64,000 nucleotides of DNA, taken from contig JAIXMN010000010.1 of assembly GCA_025716815.1 (NCBI GenBank), forward strand, positions 992,001-1,056,000, given 5' to 3'. Made by a program: the position numbers and the translations under genes. Source of the DNA: Dichotomocladium elegans (Eukaryota; Mucoromycota; Mucoromycetes; Mucorales; Lichtheimiaceae). This document shows, one piece after another, positions 45,925 to 58,576 of this stretch (positions within the stretch are counted from its first letter, which is position 1; each line of letters begins with the position of its first letter). The notes beneath the pieces were generated by a model. It did no database searches and had not been told where the DNA came from. It saw nothing but the letters and a program-made list of their open reading frames with translations.

Positions 45925-47256
45925 CAGTCGGATAACAGTTGTTCCCATTACGGCAGTTAACTAAGCATATATGAGAATGAGAAACGAAACCTTCGAGATC
46001 GCTCAGCTTTAAGCTGTTGGATGCCTCGCAGATCTATGTTATCAACGTCTCGCTTTCCAAGAACCTATTGCATTTAACTTTGCCCTTAACCACTGACCAA
46101 AACTGCTCAATAGAATTGAGTTCAGGCGAGTATGGTGGAAGATAAGCATATCGATGTCCCAGAGACTCGATGTATTCAGAAATATCCTAAGCCGTATGGA
46201 TAGGTGCATTATCCATTACCAACTAATGTCCCTTCATATGTTCATACTTATCCATCTCGTCCATTGTTGCCTTAAGGAAGCTGAGTTGATGTTCAGTTGC
46301 AGCTCCTCTGCTCGCAACTTCAGATTGACCTGCCTTCTTCTTTTCCTGATTGGTGGCTGCGGGAGTCTCAAGCTACATTGAATGATGCCTGATGCTGAGA
46401 TTGCTCCCACGATTGTGGCTGTCTTTGGTACTGTAACCACTGCAGGGGTCCCTTTCTTGGAGCACACCATGCTGCATTTCATGTTAATATGGAATCCAGA
46501 CTCATCAAAGAAAAAACGCAGCTTTGAAGTCGATGTCGGTCCTATCCCATCTGCATACTCAGTCAAGGCGCTCTTGGATCTTCGCAACATTATTCCTGTC
46601 TATAGGCTGAAACCGAACTATTTTTAATGACAAGTTGCATACGTTTTCATAAATCGATGGAGCGTCGTTTTATATGCTTTGAGACCCTCAAATCGTTGGA
46701 GCAGATACTCTAGAACAATGGATGGGTCTTCATCAACGCATTCTAAAAGAATGCGCTTATGCTCTTCATTGAGAATACACGAACGGCCCCCCCCGTGTTA
46801 GGTTTCTTAAAGATGCTGTCAGGGCCCTTCTTGTACTGTAATGCCCATCGCTGGGCTAAACGAATATGGAGACCTAGCAGCTGACGCACTCAAGATCTTC
46901 TCAAACATCCGTTTGAAAAATCTGACCTTGTCTTGGTCGGTTTATGCTGTGTAACTGCGCTTGATCCCAGCTTCTTTCATCCGAATGTCTGTATCCTTTC
47001 GCTGGGGAATGCGTGTGGGAGTAAGCTCAGGGTTATCTTTGCACAATATGCTACGCAGATATTCAGTGTGAGAACAAACGGATTGAAGTGAGTACATTTC
47101 CTCATCAATGGCATAGTTCATAGGTTCAAGACAGCCACGCTCATCAAGGACATGACCTTGGCCATCTTGGTAGAAAATTAAAATGTATAAAAGAGAAAGC
47201 TTCTTTTTTGTGCGACATCTTTCCGTGTATGTGTGTGACATTCGATTTGTCATCAC
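45925..47256 (-). mobile_element. Dead DDE_3 (IS630/Tc1-like) transposase gene
   Basis: Reading the minus strand with several frameshifts and stops gives, in order: ERGCLEPMNYAIDEEMYSLQ, TPTRIPQRKDTDIRMKEAGI, a helix-turn-helix part (LGLHIRLAQRWALQYKKGPD), PSIVLEYLLQRFEGLKAYKT, then the DDE domain FFDESGFHINMKCSM (first Asp), KGTPAVVTVPKTATIVGAIS, LVMDNAPIHTA (second Asp) and YLPPYSPELNSIEQFWSVVK (Glu). In-frame stops lie after KGH, after IHTA and after LIT. All three catalytic positions are still visible, so decay is fairly recent. The element lies tail-to-tail against the Fanzor-like remnant. Related fragments are at 1.3 and 37.7 kb. Confidence 0.8.
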
Positions 47257-47891
47257 GCGTAAAGATTTCTGGGCAAAATGCGATTTAATACATTCACCTT
47301 ATCCTGGGACAAGCCGCGGAACGCATGCTTCAGAGATTCGGGCGATTGATAGTTATAAAAACAATGTTGCAGTTGATTTATGAAGAACGAATGCAACATG
47401 TTACTGATCGAGGACCAAGTTCAGCCTATAGGCGGGTATAGCAGATGAAATTATCCAACGCCAGCCTGTCCGGGAGCGTCGATTGGCCCTGATTGCCTTT
47501 GACTTATGAAAAATTGCTGCAGTGGTTACAAATACAAAGACAAGGGCAACATTGGTGCCAGGCATCATGATATGTGGCATAAAGTGTTCCATAAGAAGAT
47601 TGTTTCTCGGCCAAAGCAAAGTGGATGACGGACATATATACTCTGCGCATATGTCACGTCACACGTGAAGTGTCCGGTACAGATTATGGTTTGCTTCATG
47701 CGAGGACATGATCGCAACATTAGCAGCGAGGTTAACTTAGTGTAGCAAAGAACCCCTTTTCGTACCTCTCCGATCCACCCAAAGAAAGTTTCAGAAACAA
47801 CAATGGGTACACATTTAATTTACATGATAAAGAAGAACAATGCATGGATGAATGTAAAATAAGAGAGTGGCGGAGTAAGTGAGGTGGGTTA
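47257..47891. other. No gene recognised; flank of the dead transposase
   Basis: A minus-strand frame of 72 codons (47401-47619) has no family features. The right end is the 3' flank of the lipase gene. Confidence 0.4.
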
Positions 47892-50800
47892 TCATGGTTG
47901 ACCCATCGATGCGCGCAATTGGTTAAATGCCTCCTGATAGCTGGCAAGCATATGATCCTCAATGCATCTCTTGGTGACAATCATTTCGCTCGATATTGTT
48001 TGTGATCCTCTATGGGCAGTATAGCAATTTCGCGTTGCTCCCGGTAACTTTTTCGACACTTGCTTTGCTCTCGACTTTGCCTTTTTGCCAAGTCGTCGCC
48101 GAAAGCTTATTGCTCTCCAAGAAACAGCCGTCGATGTCCGTGATGGCCTGTCATTTTTGGTAAACCTAGGTTCCTTTTTGCGGCAAATGTAAACAATCTT
48201 TCCGGGAATGTAAAGCTACGTATTTTTTCATGTTTGAGCGCTCACAATCACAGAGAATAAAGAGAAGTGATGAATGGCTATTGCTTACTAGTGGGTAAAG
48301 CTGATCAGTATTGTGATAGATTCGTTCGCGCCGCTGGTCAAGAATTTTGAAGCACACCTTCCGAACATCAGGGTCAGAGAGGACCTTATAGAAACCACCA
48401 AGTGTTTCATACGTGCTGATTGCATCCATAACCAATTCTTTGAGTTGCATTGCCGTGCCATAAGACAAGCGGCCAACAATGTCATCTTGAACTATAAAGC
48501 TGTGGATGTAATCATCATACTTTTGGTTAAGCTCACAAGAAGCTAACGCGACAGGTGCATAGCTGTAGCAGTGTAGCTCAAAATTAGGATTTTTGGATAG
48601 CTCCCTGAGTTCTTCATGGTGGTCAGCCACAAGCATTGTCAGCAAACTTGCAGCTCCGCCTCCAAGCGAATGACCCGTGATGATGAATGATGAAAGTTCG
48701 TCGGGGTGGTGGTGGATGTAACGGAAGATTTGCGGAACTATGTTCATATAAAACCATTGCGCAGACGCAAGCATGCCCGCATGGACTAGACCGCCTTTGA
48801 AGGGCTTATACTCACATACGAGATCGGTAATAGCATCGTACAAACTCTATGTGTAGTCCAACAAATAAACAGAAATACGTCAGGCACTGCTAGATGCAAT
48901 CTATTCCGTCTGCAAGATATACCCAGGTGCCTCGTATACTCAGGACGATCGCTCTCCTCCGTCTGTTGACGGCCACAAAGTAACTTGGCTGAAATACAGC
49001 GCCTTTGCGGAGCCCGTATTCGTATCCCAGCAAATCCTCGGAATGTATTCCAAGGTATCGAATGATGGCGTACTTGTTTGAACGACGATGTCGTGCTTCT
49101 GTAAAACGAGATAGAAGTGCAAATTTAGCACAAACATAGAGCAAAATAATTTGTGCTGATACTTGCGCCGAATGAATTCGCCGTACGACCCCAAGTAGAA
49201 AAGACCTCGCCACCCCTGAAGTACACATCAGCATGCTTAGTTTGATGTAAAAAGAAAAGGGACGAACGGATACCTACGTATGCCATCAAAGCATAAGCAA
49301 AGTAGTGACATCCCGTATCGATAAGCAAGGATTCATTGAGTAACGGACCCGGCTTCGGTCTGCCAGAGAATATATCAGCAAACGAAATATCAAAAAAAAA
49401 CATTTAGCTTCGCATACTTTGGAAGGGCCCTGAAGTATCGCTCAAGGATGATTATTCCTTTCAGCAGCCGCAAGCTGGTGACCTTGAAACCTTGACCCTG
49501 GCAGGACTCATATCAATCATTGCATATTAGCAGTATCACTGAATAAAAATCTTACGAATGCATTGGCCAGCTTGATCACAGATCGAACGAGTGCCCGGGT
49601 TTGGCGGCTAACGACAAGACTGACAAGCCGGTCAAAAGCAGGATGAGAGATCGCCACGTCATCAAAATTATCATGCATCCATTTTGCAGCAAAATCCTTA
49701 TCACCGAAATTAACGCTGTATATAATGTGCCTTGCCCGTCGACTAGCAACCATCTTGACTCGATCGCGACGATGCCTCTGTCTTTGAAAAAGATCCTCCT
49801 CTTTAATCTCCTTACTTCTGCGATTCCAGAATTTGTGATCCGAGTCATTCTGTGAAAACCCATAACGTTGGCCTTGGCTGGAAGACGGTTGGCGATATCC
49901 GAAACAAAGAATTTTATTAAGCCTGTCCCAGATGTTCTCCGGCTGGTGTCGGTTCATCACGAGTTCTTCTTCCGCAGAAGTGCGCAGGCGCCGTCGGGTG
50001 GTTTGATCGGTCTGCATAAGGCTATCGTCTGAACCAGGCACATGGGTGCTCATGATCCTTGTCAGTCGGTCCCGAAATGCATCATCGACCACATTCTGGT
50101 CCTGTGCAAGCTCTCCCCGACCGTGCTGCGACATGGCATTTAGTCCGTCGTGGGCAAAAGATGCTTTACGATTTTGCGAAGGTGGGGGGACGGTCAAAGT
50201 CTGGCCATCATCCTCTTCATTGCTGCGAGAGGTTGACAAAGGATATTCAATGTCAGGACGAGAACTCACTCGACGTGTAGGAGGCATCTGCAATAAATAA
50301 CTCTGTTCGTCTATCGTGTCGTCTGAGGAGGCCCTGTTGTAAGTGTATCCACGCTGTGTTGTCGGATCAAACACGTACACGTCGCCTGGCTCTTGGAAAT
50401 GGTATCGAATTCTGACCTGGACGGACCCGATGAGTTTCTTATGGAGTATTCGACCAGATGCTTTTGCTAAATCGAAAAGATTTGTTTCCACAATTGTATC
50501 CCTGACATCTTCAGGAAGTGAACGCGATGGCTGATACTCGTATATCGGTAGGAACCTACGGATATATTTGAACAGAGTTAATGGAGCGTGTTATGGGGAC
50601 CGTTCTTTTTCGTTATACGTGATAAATATATCGTCCCGGCCCTTTAACTTGGATAATTTAAGTTTTGCCTTGCCGACATGTTTGGTTTTTGCGAACAGCT
50701 GTTTACTACGCTTGTCATACAGATCAAGCTAAGAAGAACATGTCAGCGTCGGAATACGCAGATGATAACAGAGAAGAAGATACTGACATCAATGGTATCA

Positions 50801-51268
50801 AATAGCTGAGCGTGGTAAGTGACCACAAATACAAAACCTTCATTCCAATCCCCGGTGCTTCGTCTAGATATTGAGGAAAAATATTGTGCCGACCCCATTT
50901 TAATTCGCATGAAGGGCCGTTTATAGGGAACGTTCGTACGTATATTGAGCAGGTCAATCTTAATATGCGAGTGCCAGATGATTAGATTTTTTTCTGGATT
51001 TGTTTGCATTTGTTGTGTGTGCGTATGTGCGAACTACCTGCAACTTCCCAGGTGAAATCGGGTTTGGGCCGTTTGCGCTTTTCTGATAGAGCTCCCATTC
51101 ATGCCTAAGCTTGTGAATGTCCGGCACGGACATTGTGCGGGAATGGACCCATGCTTGAGCTCGAGCAGGTGGTTCTCCACAGGAGAGGTGTTGATCATCG
51201 ACTACGATTTCTGTGGAAGAAAATGATTGAGGTAATGGGTTGTCCTGATTTCTGACAGCAAATGTCAT
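47892..51268 (-). CDS. Class 3 lipase, sn1-specific diacylglycerol lipase (DAGL) type
   Basis: Multi-exon, roughly 900 residues. It starts MTFAVRNQDNPLPQSFSSTE at 51268, with a beta-rich N-terminal part (NVPYKRPFMRIKMGSAQYFS, LYDKRSKQLFAKTKHVGKAK) that may be a C2-like domain. Basic linkers follow (RRHRRDRVKMVASRRARHII). The alpha/beta-hydrolase part contains RRRAIVLSIRGTWSLYDAI, GLVHAGMLASAQWFY, the nucleophile elbow SFIITGHSLGGGAASLLTML, HCYSYAPVALASCEL and SFIVQDDIVGRLSYGTAMQL with the probable catalytic Asp. The end EMIVTKRCIEDHMLASYQEA is the C-terminal block seen in DAGL-type lipases. Such enzymes release the sn-1 acyl chain from diacylglycerol at membranes. The join of the last two exons (48.0-48.3 kb) is tentative. 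Unlike animal DAGLs I saw no four-helix membrane N-terminus. Confidence 0.82.
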
Positions 51269-53008
51269 TGTGCGTCATTCGTTGTTTGAAAGGAGAGGGA
51301 GGGTGTAGAGACGCAGAGTGGTGGGCGCCTTCGGGAGAGGAAGAGAAAGAGAAAGAGCGTGAGAGTGAGAGTGAGAGGGTGTGTGTGTGCAGTACGGACG
51401 GGCTTAGAAGGGCATAAACATAATCTGACCCTTTGTGAGCTTGAGGTAGAAAAGAAAAGCATTCGACAAGGAAAAAGAGATTCCGGTTAAAAAATTACCA
51501 CTTCTGAATCCGGTGCTCTCTTGTGAGTCTTACTTCAATCACTTGCCTCTGTCCATCACTTTTCTTGAAAGATCATGGGCCCTTGTCGTACGGTATATGG
51601 ATGTCTATATGACGAACCGTCGGTCGTCGGTTGGTCGCCGGTCAATTGGATATTTCCATTTCTCTCCTCTATATGACAAGCGCACCTCCGAATATTTCCA
51701 CAGCTGTTGATAATTGAGATTGAACTTCATTTCGGGCCACGAACACAACAATACAGCATTTCCCAAAATCAAGGTCGCATGTGATGCATCGACGGAAATA
51801 AGATGTCGCTTGAAATGCTCGGCAAACTCATATCAACAGAGCAATCTTTGTGAGTCCTTTTGATGACTGTTATTTTAAAAAATAAGTGCCTTCTATAGTT
51901 ACTTATCAACACCAGAATGTGCTCGTTTTAAGACGACAATGAGGATAATTTAGAAAATTACGGAAATAGGTTGCCTTAGTTGACAACTTCTCAACCGTTA
52001 GTCCAGATCTATTGAAAAATAGAACAACCCGCAGAGCAGCGTATAGAAACAATCCTCGTACGTACATTCAATATATCCCATCCGTCTGTCTGTCTTATCT
52101 AGTATAATAAAATATCATCCGATCAATCTCTGTCTCTCGGCTATCGATTTGCGCCTATCGTTGCATTAGTCCTCTGGTTCTGGAAGTTATTCGGCATGGT
52201 ACATGCTGTGTGACGGAAAATACCAAACATTCACCACCATCGTGTAGTTCCTGCCTTGTCCTTCTTCTCTTGTTTTATCTCGATCTGGTTACTAAGTGCT
52301 AGAATTGTTTTCTAGAGTAAGTTTCCTGATCTTTACTTCTATGTACTCCCTTGCCGGTACTATCACTTCCAATCCGTTCTCAGTCGGTACCTACCTCCTA
52401 TTCTCTTGTCTTGCTCCATATCCGTCTCCGCTCCTACACCGGGTTACACTTCCCGGGTCCTTGTCCTGTCCTATTCCATGTCACTCAGAGATACTTTTAT
52501 TGTCTTTTCCCATTATTTCTCTTACATGCCCATATCACAGATATTTTCAAACACGTTGCGTTGAGGGATAATTCAGACGATTAGCTGCTGAAAAACTCTA
52601 TAGGAACACAGCATGAAAAAGGTCCTGAGAATGTCTTTAAACCTAACTCAATTAAGGACAATGAAAAATGCCTATCAACTTTCTTAGGGTCCATGGACTG
52701 GATCGAGAATACCATGGCAAACACAGACTTCAGCTAGCTGTACGTTTTTTTATGGGTCCGCCTTGCAAATTAACGGATCTAGAACAAATGGTACCTCCAT
52801 AGTAATGTTCAATGCATAGCATAATGGACCCTATTTTGAAGGTCACACCATCTACTTCCAAGTTTAAGGCAAAGACGGTCAGCGTGATCAAATGACCAGG
52901 ACGATGTTCATAGCAAACACACAGTGCATGGTACTCTTCACTGTCAACAAATGAATATGTTTTTATTGAACTTTGCAAGGGTATATTTCGATGGGAGAAT
53001 GCCTTTGG
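51269..53008. other. No gene recognised between lipase and ABC transporter genes
   Basis: Purine-rich (GA) promoter tract of the lipase gene at 51285-51385, then AT-rich DNA. The third copy of the ATGTCGC/TATCAACAG repeat is at 51766-51845. A plus-strand frame at 52296-52571 is T/C-biased and not protein-like. Confidence 0.5.
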
Positions 53009-56000
53009 CTAATTGGAAGATGTCGAGGCTAAAAGCACATCCAACTCGCCGCTCTTTCTGCACATATCTCTGAAAACGCTATCCTGACGAGCTAAGAGAT
53101 TCAAGGGCGTATCAAACTCTTTGACGCGACCTTCGTCTATGACTAGGATGCGGTCATAATCCACTACCGTGCGAACCCTATGGGCGATTACCAGCAATGT
53201 TGCGTCTACGAACTCAGTACGGATTGTTTCCTGGATTTTCTTGTCTGTGCTGAAGTCAACAGACGAGGTAGCTTCGTCAAATACGATAACTTTTGACTTC
53301 TTCAAAAGCGCGCGCGCGAGTGCAATTAGCTGACGTTGGCCTTGCGACCAATTGGTGCCTTGACCGTGTACTGCTGAATCGAGTAGCGATGACATATGTA
53401 TATGTTCACCATTCTGCGCACCGGATTCCATAATGCTTTCGAGCAAATGAGAACGTCTGAGCGCCGCCCAGAGGTGTTGGTCGTCATAGAGTCCACACGG
53501 ATCGAGGTTACTTCGCAATGTTCCCGAGAACAGGATGGGATCTTGTGGAATAATGGTGAGACGCGAGCGCAAATCACGGACTCCAACATGGTTTATGTCG
53601 ATCCCATCAATGAGGATCCTACCGCCCATGGGCTCCATAAATCGGAAAAGAGCGAGCGCAAAAGTCGATTTCCCACTGCCTGTGCGGCCAACAATCCCCA
53701 CCTTTTCATGCGGTTGCGTAGTGAATGAAAAATGGTGAAGTACAGCTGGACTGTCGGCTGCGTACCGCACCTCGAGGTCCTGCACCTGGACAACGCCCTG
53801 GCTTGGCCAGAGTGCTGGTAATGTTATCTCACGTCGGGAGGCTAAAGGCTCTTGGTCGATCTTTAAATACTGCATCACGCGCTCTACTGAGTTCATGTTC
53901 ATTTCGTTCTCGGCATATGTTCGTATAATCCATAGCATAGATTCGGTAAATAAAAGCGAATACGTCAGTGTCAGAGCTGACAATCCGGGTTCAATCCAGG
54001 TGCGAGCGGAAATAATGACTAGGCTAGTAAAGAAGCCAACAAGTGTACCGAGGATGCCAACGTTTGCATGTAACCATCGGTTCGAACCCCACATCCATAA
54101 AAATGAACGGTTATTATTATCGACGCATGTGTCGTTCTCGATAAGAAAACGGTGCTGAGCTCCAAATGCACGTATCGTGGTACTGCCTTCCAATGTTTCA
54201 TGAAAAAGTGCGTATATCGGGCTGCGCGAAACCGAAAAGAGCCGTTTGAGTTCTCGGGAAGACGCTAAGTAAAATCTAGCAACTCGCCAGTTGAGGAGAG
54301 CAATGATGATTCCCGGGATAATAAAGACAGGGAGCGAAATTGACACCAGAAGCACTATACAAATCAATCTGGCAGACATGTACAGGATGTTGGACAATCC
54401 CATGGATATATTGCTATCAATGGTTCGCAAATCTCCAGAAAAACGATTGATAATGCGGCCAACAGGGGTTGTGTCAAAGAAGCGGGCTTTGCCGTTAAGT
54501 ATCCTGTCGAGCATTTGATCATGCAATCGTCGTGATGCGGTCAATGAGCCTGCGTATACGATAAAAGCTCGGCCTGTGCTAATTAGTATAGGAACCACTG
54601 ACAGGATGATGTAAATGAGTAGGTAGAATTTAGCGTGTGTCTGTTCAGTCAATACAGTTTTATGCTGATGGAGAGATTGTGTGCTTTGAATCGTCGGATA
54701 GAGCTCGTTGTAGTACTCGGATGCCCATACTTTGAGCCAATAATCCTGCCCGAAAAAGCTAGCCTGAGCTAGCCCAAACATCACCAATATCAGGACCCAT
54801 AAAGAGTATCCTCCTGCGGCGCGGATATATGCGTTATACACCGATAGAGTCACCGATCCCTCCTCACGCTCCTCGTCTTTGATGAGCTTGTTTGGTATCT
54901 TTTTTGCTTTTACGGTCTTAGAGTCGTCGTGTCTGGGACCAGCATGGCTTTCGTTGTCTCTGCAGTTTCCATCGCGGATAAATTCCTCGCCTAATACTCC
55001 ACTCGCAAGGATCATAGCCGGGTCGCCTGCTTTTGCAATTTGGCCATCTTTCATTGCCACAATAAAGGATGCTTTCTCGATGCATAGAGCGACATGATGT
55101 GTTACAAGAAGCACGGTTCGATTGTGCACTATCAAGAAAAAGGCGTTGAGTCTGCAGGCATAGGACGGTTGCAATTGACTTGACGTTAAATGGTGAGGTG
55201 ACCGTCTCATTGCTTACTTAATTTTCCCCGAATACAATGCTCGTACAGATGCTTTGCGGTATGTGCATCAACCGCACTCAGGCAATCATCCAATATCACA
55301 ATCTCTGCCTGCGAGTAAACCGCACGCGCAAGCGCAATTCTATGCGTAGTTATAAGTATAAACGAAAGCTACCACACATCTGCGGAAGCAAAGGGAGAAG
55401 TTCGAACTGCTCTACCTTTGCTTTTGACCACCGCTAAGCGTAATGCCCCTTTCCCCAACTTCTGTCAGATCACCGTACTCGAAGGTATTCAAGTCCATAG
55501 CAAGCGATGTGGCATACAGGGTTTGTTCGTAACGTTCGGCATTATAAGGGAGGCCAAAGAGAATATTGTCGCGTATGCTACGATTCTGGATCCAGGCGTT
55601 TTGTGCGACATAGGCAATACCAGACACAGGACCGGTGCTCGCTTCGTTTTGGTTTTGATTTACAGGAAGCATTGATCTGCCTTGCCAGCAATATGTTTCA
55701 CCTAAAAGACTTGCGAGGAGTGTCGACTTTCCAGAACCAGTGGGTCCTATGATAATTGAGAGCTTATGCCTTGGAAACACAACGTTGAGATTTTTAACGA
55801 TGGCTTTATACGGGCATCTTTCCCATCCGAAGGTAGCGTTGTCCGCGAAGCCGATCTGATGACAAAACTCAACAACGGGAGTGACCTCATCTTGCTCATA
55901 AAGAAAGGCCTCAATACGCTTTGCGGACACTCTAGCGGACAAGAACCGTGCGACAAGGGTGGGATATTCGTCCATTGCATTGCGGAGCACGATAAAAAGC

Positions 56001-57833
56001 GTCAGGACAGTAAATCCTGTTGCAGCAGTGAGCGCTTGGTCCCTGGTATAAAAGTACAGGACGGTTGCCATAAACAGAAAGGAGGGGATAAGAAAGGTAT
56101 TCCAGATGAGGGTGAACATGCATAGCTGGTTTCGCACCGCCTTGAGCTCTTCAGCCCTCGCGTCTTGCACCCGCTTGCGGAACTGGTCTTCCCATGCAAA
56201 AAATTTGATGATCCGAATGGAGGAAAGCATCTCCTGCATCACCTCGAGCCTTTTGTCGCTCGCGCTCATGGTGCGCATATAGACAGTTCTGAATAATTTC
56301 GAAGAATAAAAGATCACCGGTTGGATGGCTAAGGACACAAGGACTCCCCAAATGGCAGCTGTTCCGACTATCAGATACAATGCTCCCAGACTGAGAACCA
56401 TGCGGAGAGGATTAGTGTATAAAATCGATATGAGATTGCCAATGCTTGCAACCGTATCGGCATCATTGGACACAAGATTATTGATACTGGAGGTCGACTT
56501 ATTGTCGCTTGCTAGAGCAACGCCCCGATCACGACAGCGGAGCGATTTTCGAAGCACCTCGCCAACGACAATCGTCTTCGTGTATGCCTCGATGGTGCGT
56601 ATATAGTGGAGGATTTGCTGATTGGAGAGCGCTTCCAAAATACCAAGTATTAAAAGCAAAAAGGTGTATATGTAAACGTTCAGAGTGGGCTCTTCAGAAT
56701 TTGGGCTCTCGATAAATTGGATAATTGTAAAGAGCATGAACGGTAACCCAAGCAAACCCACTGATAGAAACTATGAGCTTGAATTCTCGACTACGTCTGT
56801 GTTCTGTCACTCGGTCCAAGCCCTCTACATTACCGGTCATTAGACTGCTGAAACAGAATAACAAGAGATATTCCTTCCTAAACGTCTTAACAAGACTATA
56901 AATGAGTGAACGAGAGCGGCATTTGTCATATCTCAGGAGAATGTTCTTCGATAAATCCTTCGGTGGAAGCTCCTCTAGATCCTCATCATTCAAAGTATGC
57001 CTGTACCCAGTCTTCATCATTTCGAGCATCCATGAAAACATCAGCCTTGAATAGATGGAAGCCTCTGACATGCGCGATGGCTGGCGTCCCTAATTCGATA
57101 TAAGCCAGCAATTCATGGGCATGTATGCCTACTACTGCTTACTCCCAATTTCGGAGATACCGGGCTGTAACGGTTCTCATGGATCAGTACAGCCAACATT
57201 AGTAGCTCTACCAAAGCTATTTCGACCACACGGGCATATCCAGGGAACTGTATCACGTCTATGCAGTTGGTAATATAGAACGAACGTATGTCAACGCAAC
57301 GGGCAAGAACTTCATATAGAAGGACGAGATTGACTTGTCTTCGAAGGCCATAGGACAGATGAATATTCGAAACGAATACAGCCGCCACAGAAAGGAATAG
57401 TAGATAACTCTATTGGCAATCCAATATTTATCAATATAAAACATTCCTCGTCGCTCTCCTTCCCTTTAAGACTTACCGCTGCCAATCCGTGCACCCCAAG
57501 TGATAACTTCACGTGATCATATGACCTCTCCACATCCTCTTCAAGATTGTATTGCCCAAAGACCATGATATAAAATCCAAAAAAATCAAGACCGAGAACG
57601 ATTGCGATCCCGAGCAGCCTTGTCACGTCAAACCGAGTCAGTCGACGGCCGGTCGCAAAGGAGTCAGATTCCACGACAAAGGAACTTCCGCCGGCATGTT
57701 GCTGGTCCTGCTGCTGTCGTCCTGCTGGTGTAGAAAGCGCGCCGTAAGTTTGACCTCTTGTGTTTCGCAATAGAGGAACGTTTTTGTGGCTTTTGCTCGA
57801 CAGTGCAAAGTTGACCCGGAATTCCATGAACAT
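53009..57833 (-). CDS. ABCC-subfamily (MRP/YCF1-type) ABC transporter
   Basis: Full transporter with two halves. After hydrophobic N-terminal segments ([40 protein letters not shown]) comes the linker [20 protein letters not shown], matching the conserved ASxxSR.xFxW block of ABCC proteins. TMD1 follows. NBD1 has [34 protein letters not shown] and [23 protein letters not shown]2 contains [23 protein letters not shown]2 has [40 protein letters not shown], signature [16 protein letters not shown] and [16 protein letters not shown] proteins export glutathione or other conjugates, often into the vacuole. NBD1 ends its Walker B in DD rather than DE, normal for this subfamily. The true N-terminus is not settled: 57833 is the first ATG in the recognisable part, and the upstream frame is open to about 57890 without a clear start. 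Confidence 0.85.
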
Positions 57834-58576
57834 GGCTATTGCCTTGCTGAGCGACCAAGTGATAACCAATAATGGGACAAGCCCATTAAGAACACTTATT
57901 TTTTATGAGTTTAAAAAAAGGCTGTTTGAATGTTCTTTACTCGTCCTCAACATTGGGGACTTACGATTGATGGAAACAGGATGTGAAGTCATTGCGATAC
58001 CAGACATCCTATGCATTTTGGGTTCAGTGATCAGCAATTGAATCGCTATTTATGTCATTTGTACCAAAGGAGTACAATGGTTCATGGCGTGGAAGAGAAG
58101 ATCTAATATGCGGATCAGCGGCAAATGGCAGTTGTACCAGGCTTATGACGCTTATCAAGCTGAGCCAGGTAGTTTAACAATAGCTGCGTTCCCCCCTTCA
58201 GGCACCTTTGACATTTTTGAACGGTGATGAAGATTCAAGCAACGATGCACAGTTTGTACATTTACGTTCTGTCCTTGACACCATGGCAGGGAGAAAGGGA
58301 GTTTGCCAGTAGTGTGTTATAGATGACGCAGCGGCTTCTTCAATATTGCTAGAAAATGTTTACTGAGCCACGTGGATGCTTCAATGATAGAAGCGCAACC
58401 ATTGTTCAGTTTTTAAGGGGGATGCGGTTGCTAGCGGCCAAAATGAGATACAGTAAGCCAACTCTGTTGTCACGCGTGGATACAAAGATAGGTCTGTGTG
58501 ACAACAAATAATAAACCCTCTTTTCATCCTCCCATTCCGGGATCTTTTTCTCTCGCTTTAACTCGTTCACACATCC
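57834..58576. other. Divergent promoter region between ABC transporter and permease genes
   Basis: Several short frames on the minus strand were tested as first exons of the ABC gene (for example MSGIAMTSHPVSIN near 58000) but did not splice in frame. The last part is the permease promoter. Confidence 0.4.

Noticed and set aside
47401..47619. Minus-strand frame of 72 codons beyond the dead transposase
   Set aside because: Does not align with the transposase family or any other that I recognise; no splice or start evidence.
52296..52584. Two overlapping plus-strand frames of 77-91 codons
   Set aside because: Derived from T/C-rich sequence, rich in Leu/Ser/Pro, with no start context or splice signals that would connect them to a gene.
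54070..54085. GGTTCGAACCCC resembling a tRNA B box
   Set aside because: It lies inside the coding sequence of the ABC transporter and has no matching A box or acceptor stem nearby; no tRNA gene was found in the window.
57900..58040. MSGIAMTSHPVSIN as first exon of the ABC transporter
   Set aside because: The only donor (GTAAGT near 57965) joins to the next exon out of frame with the transporter.
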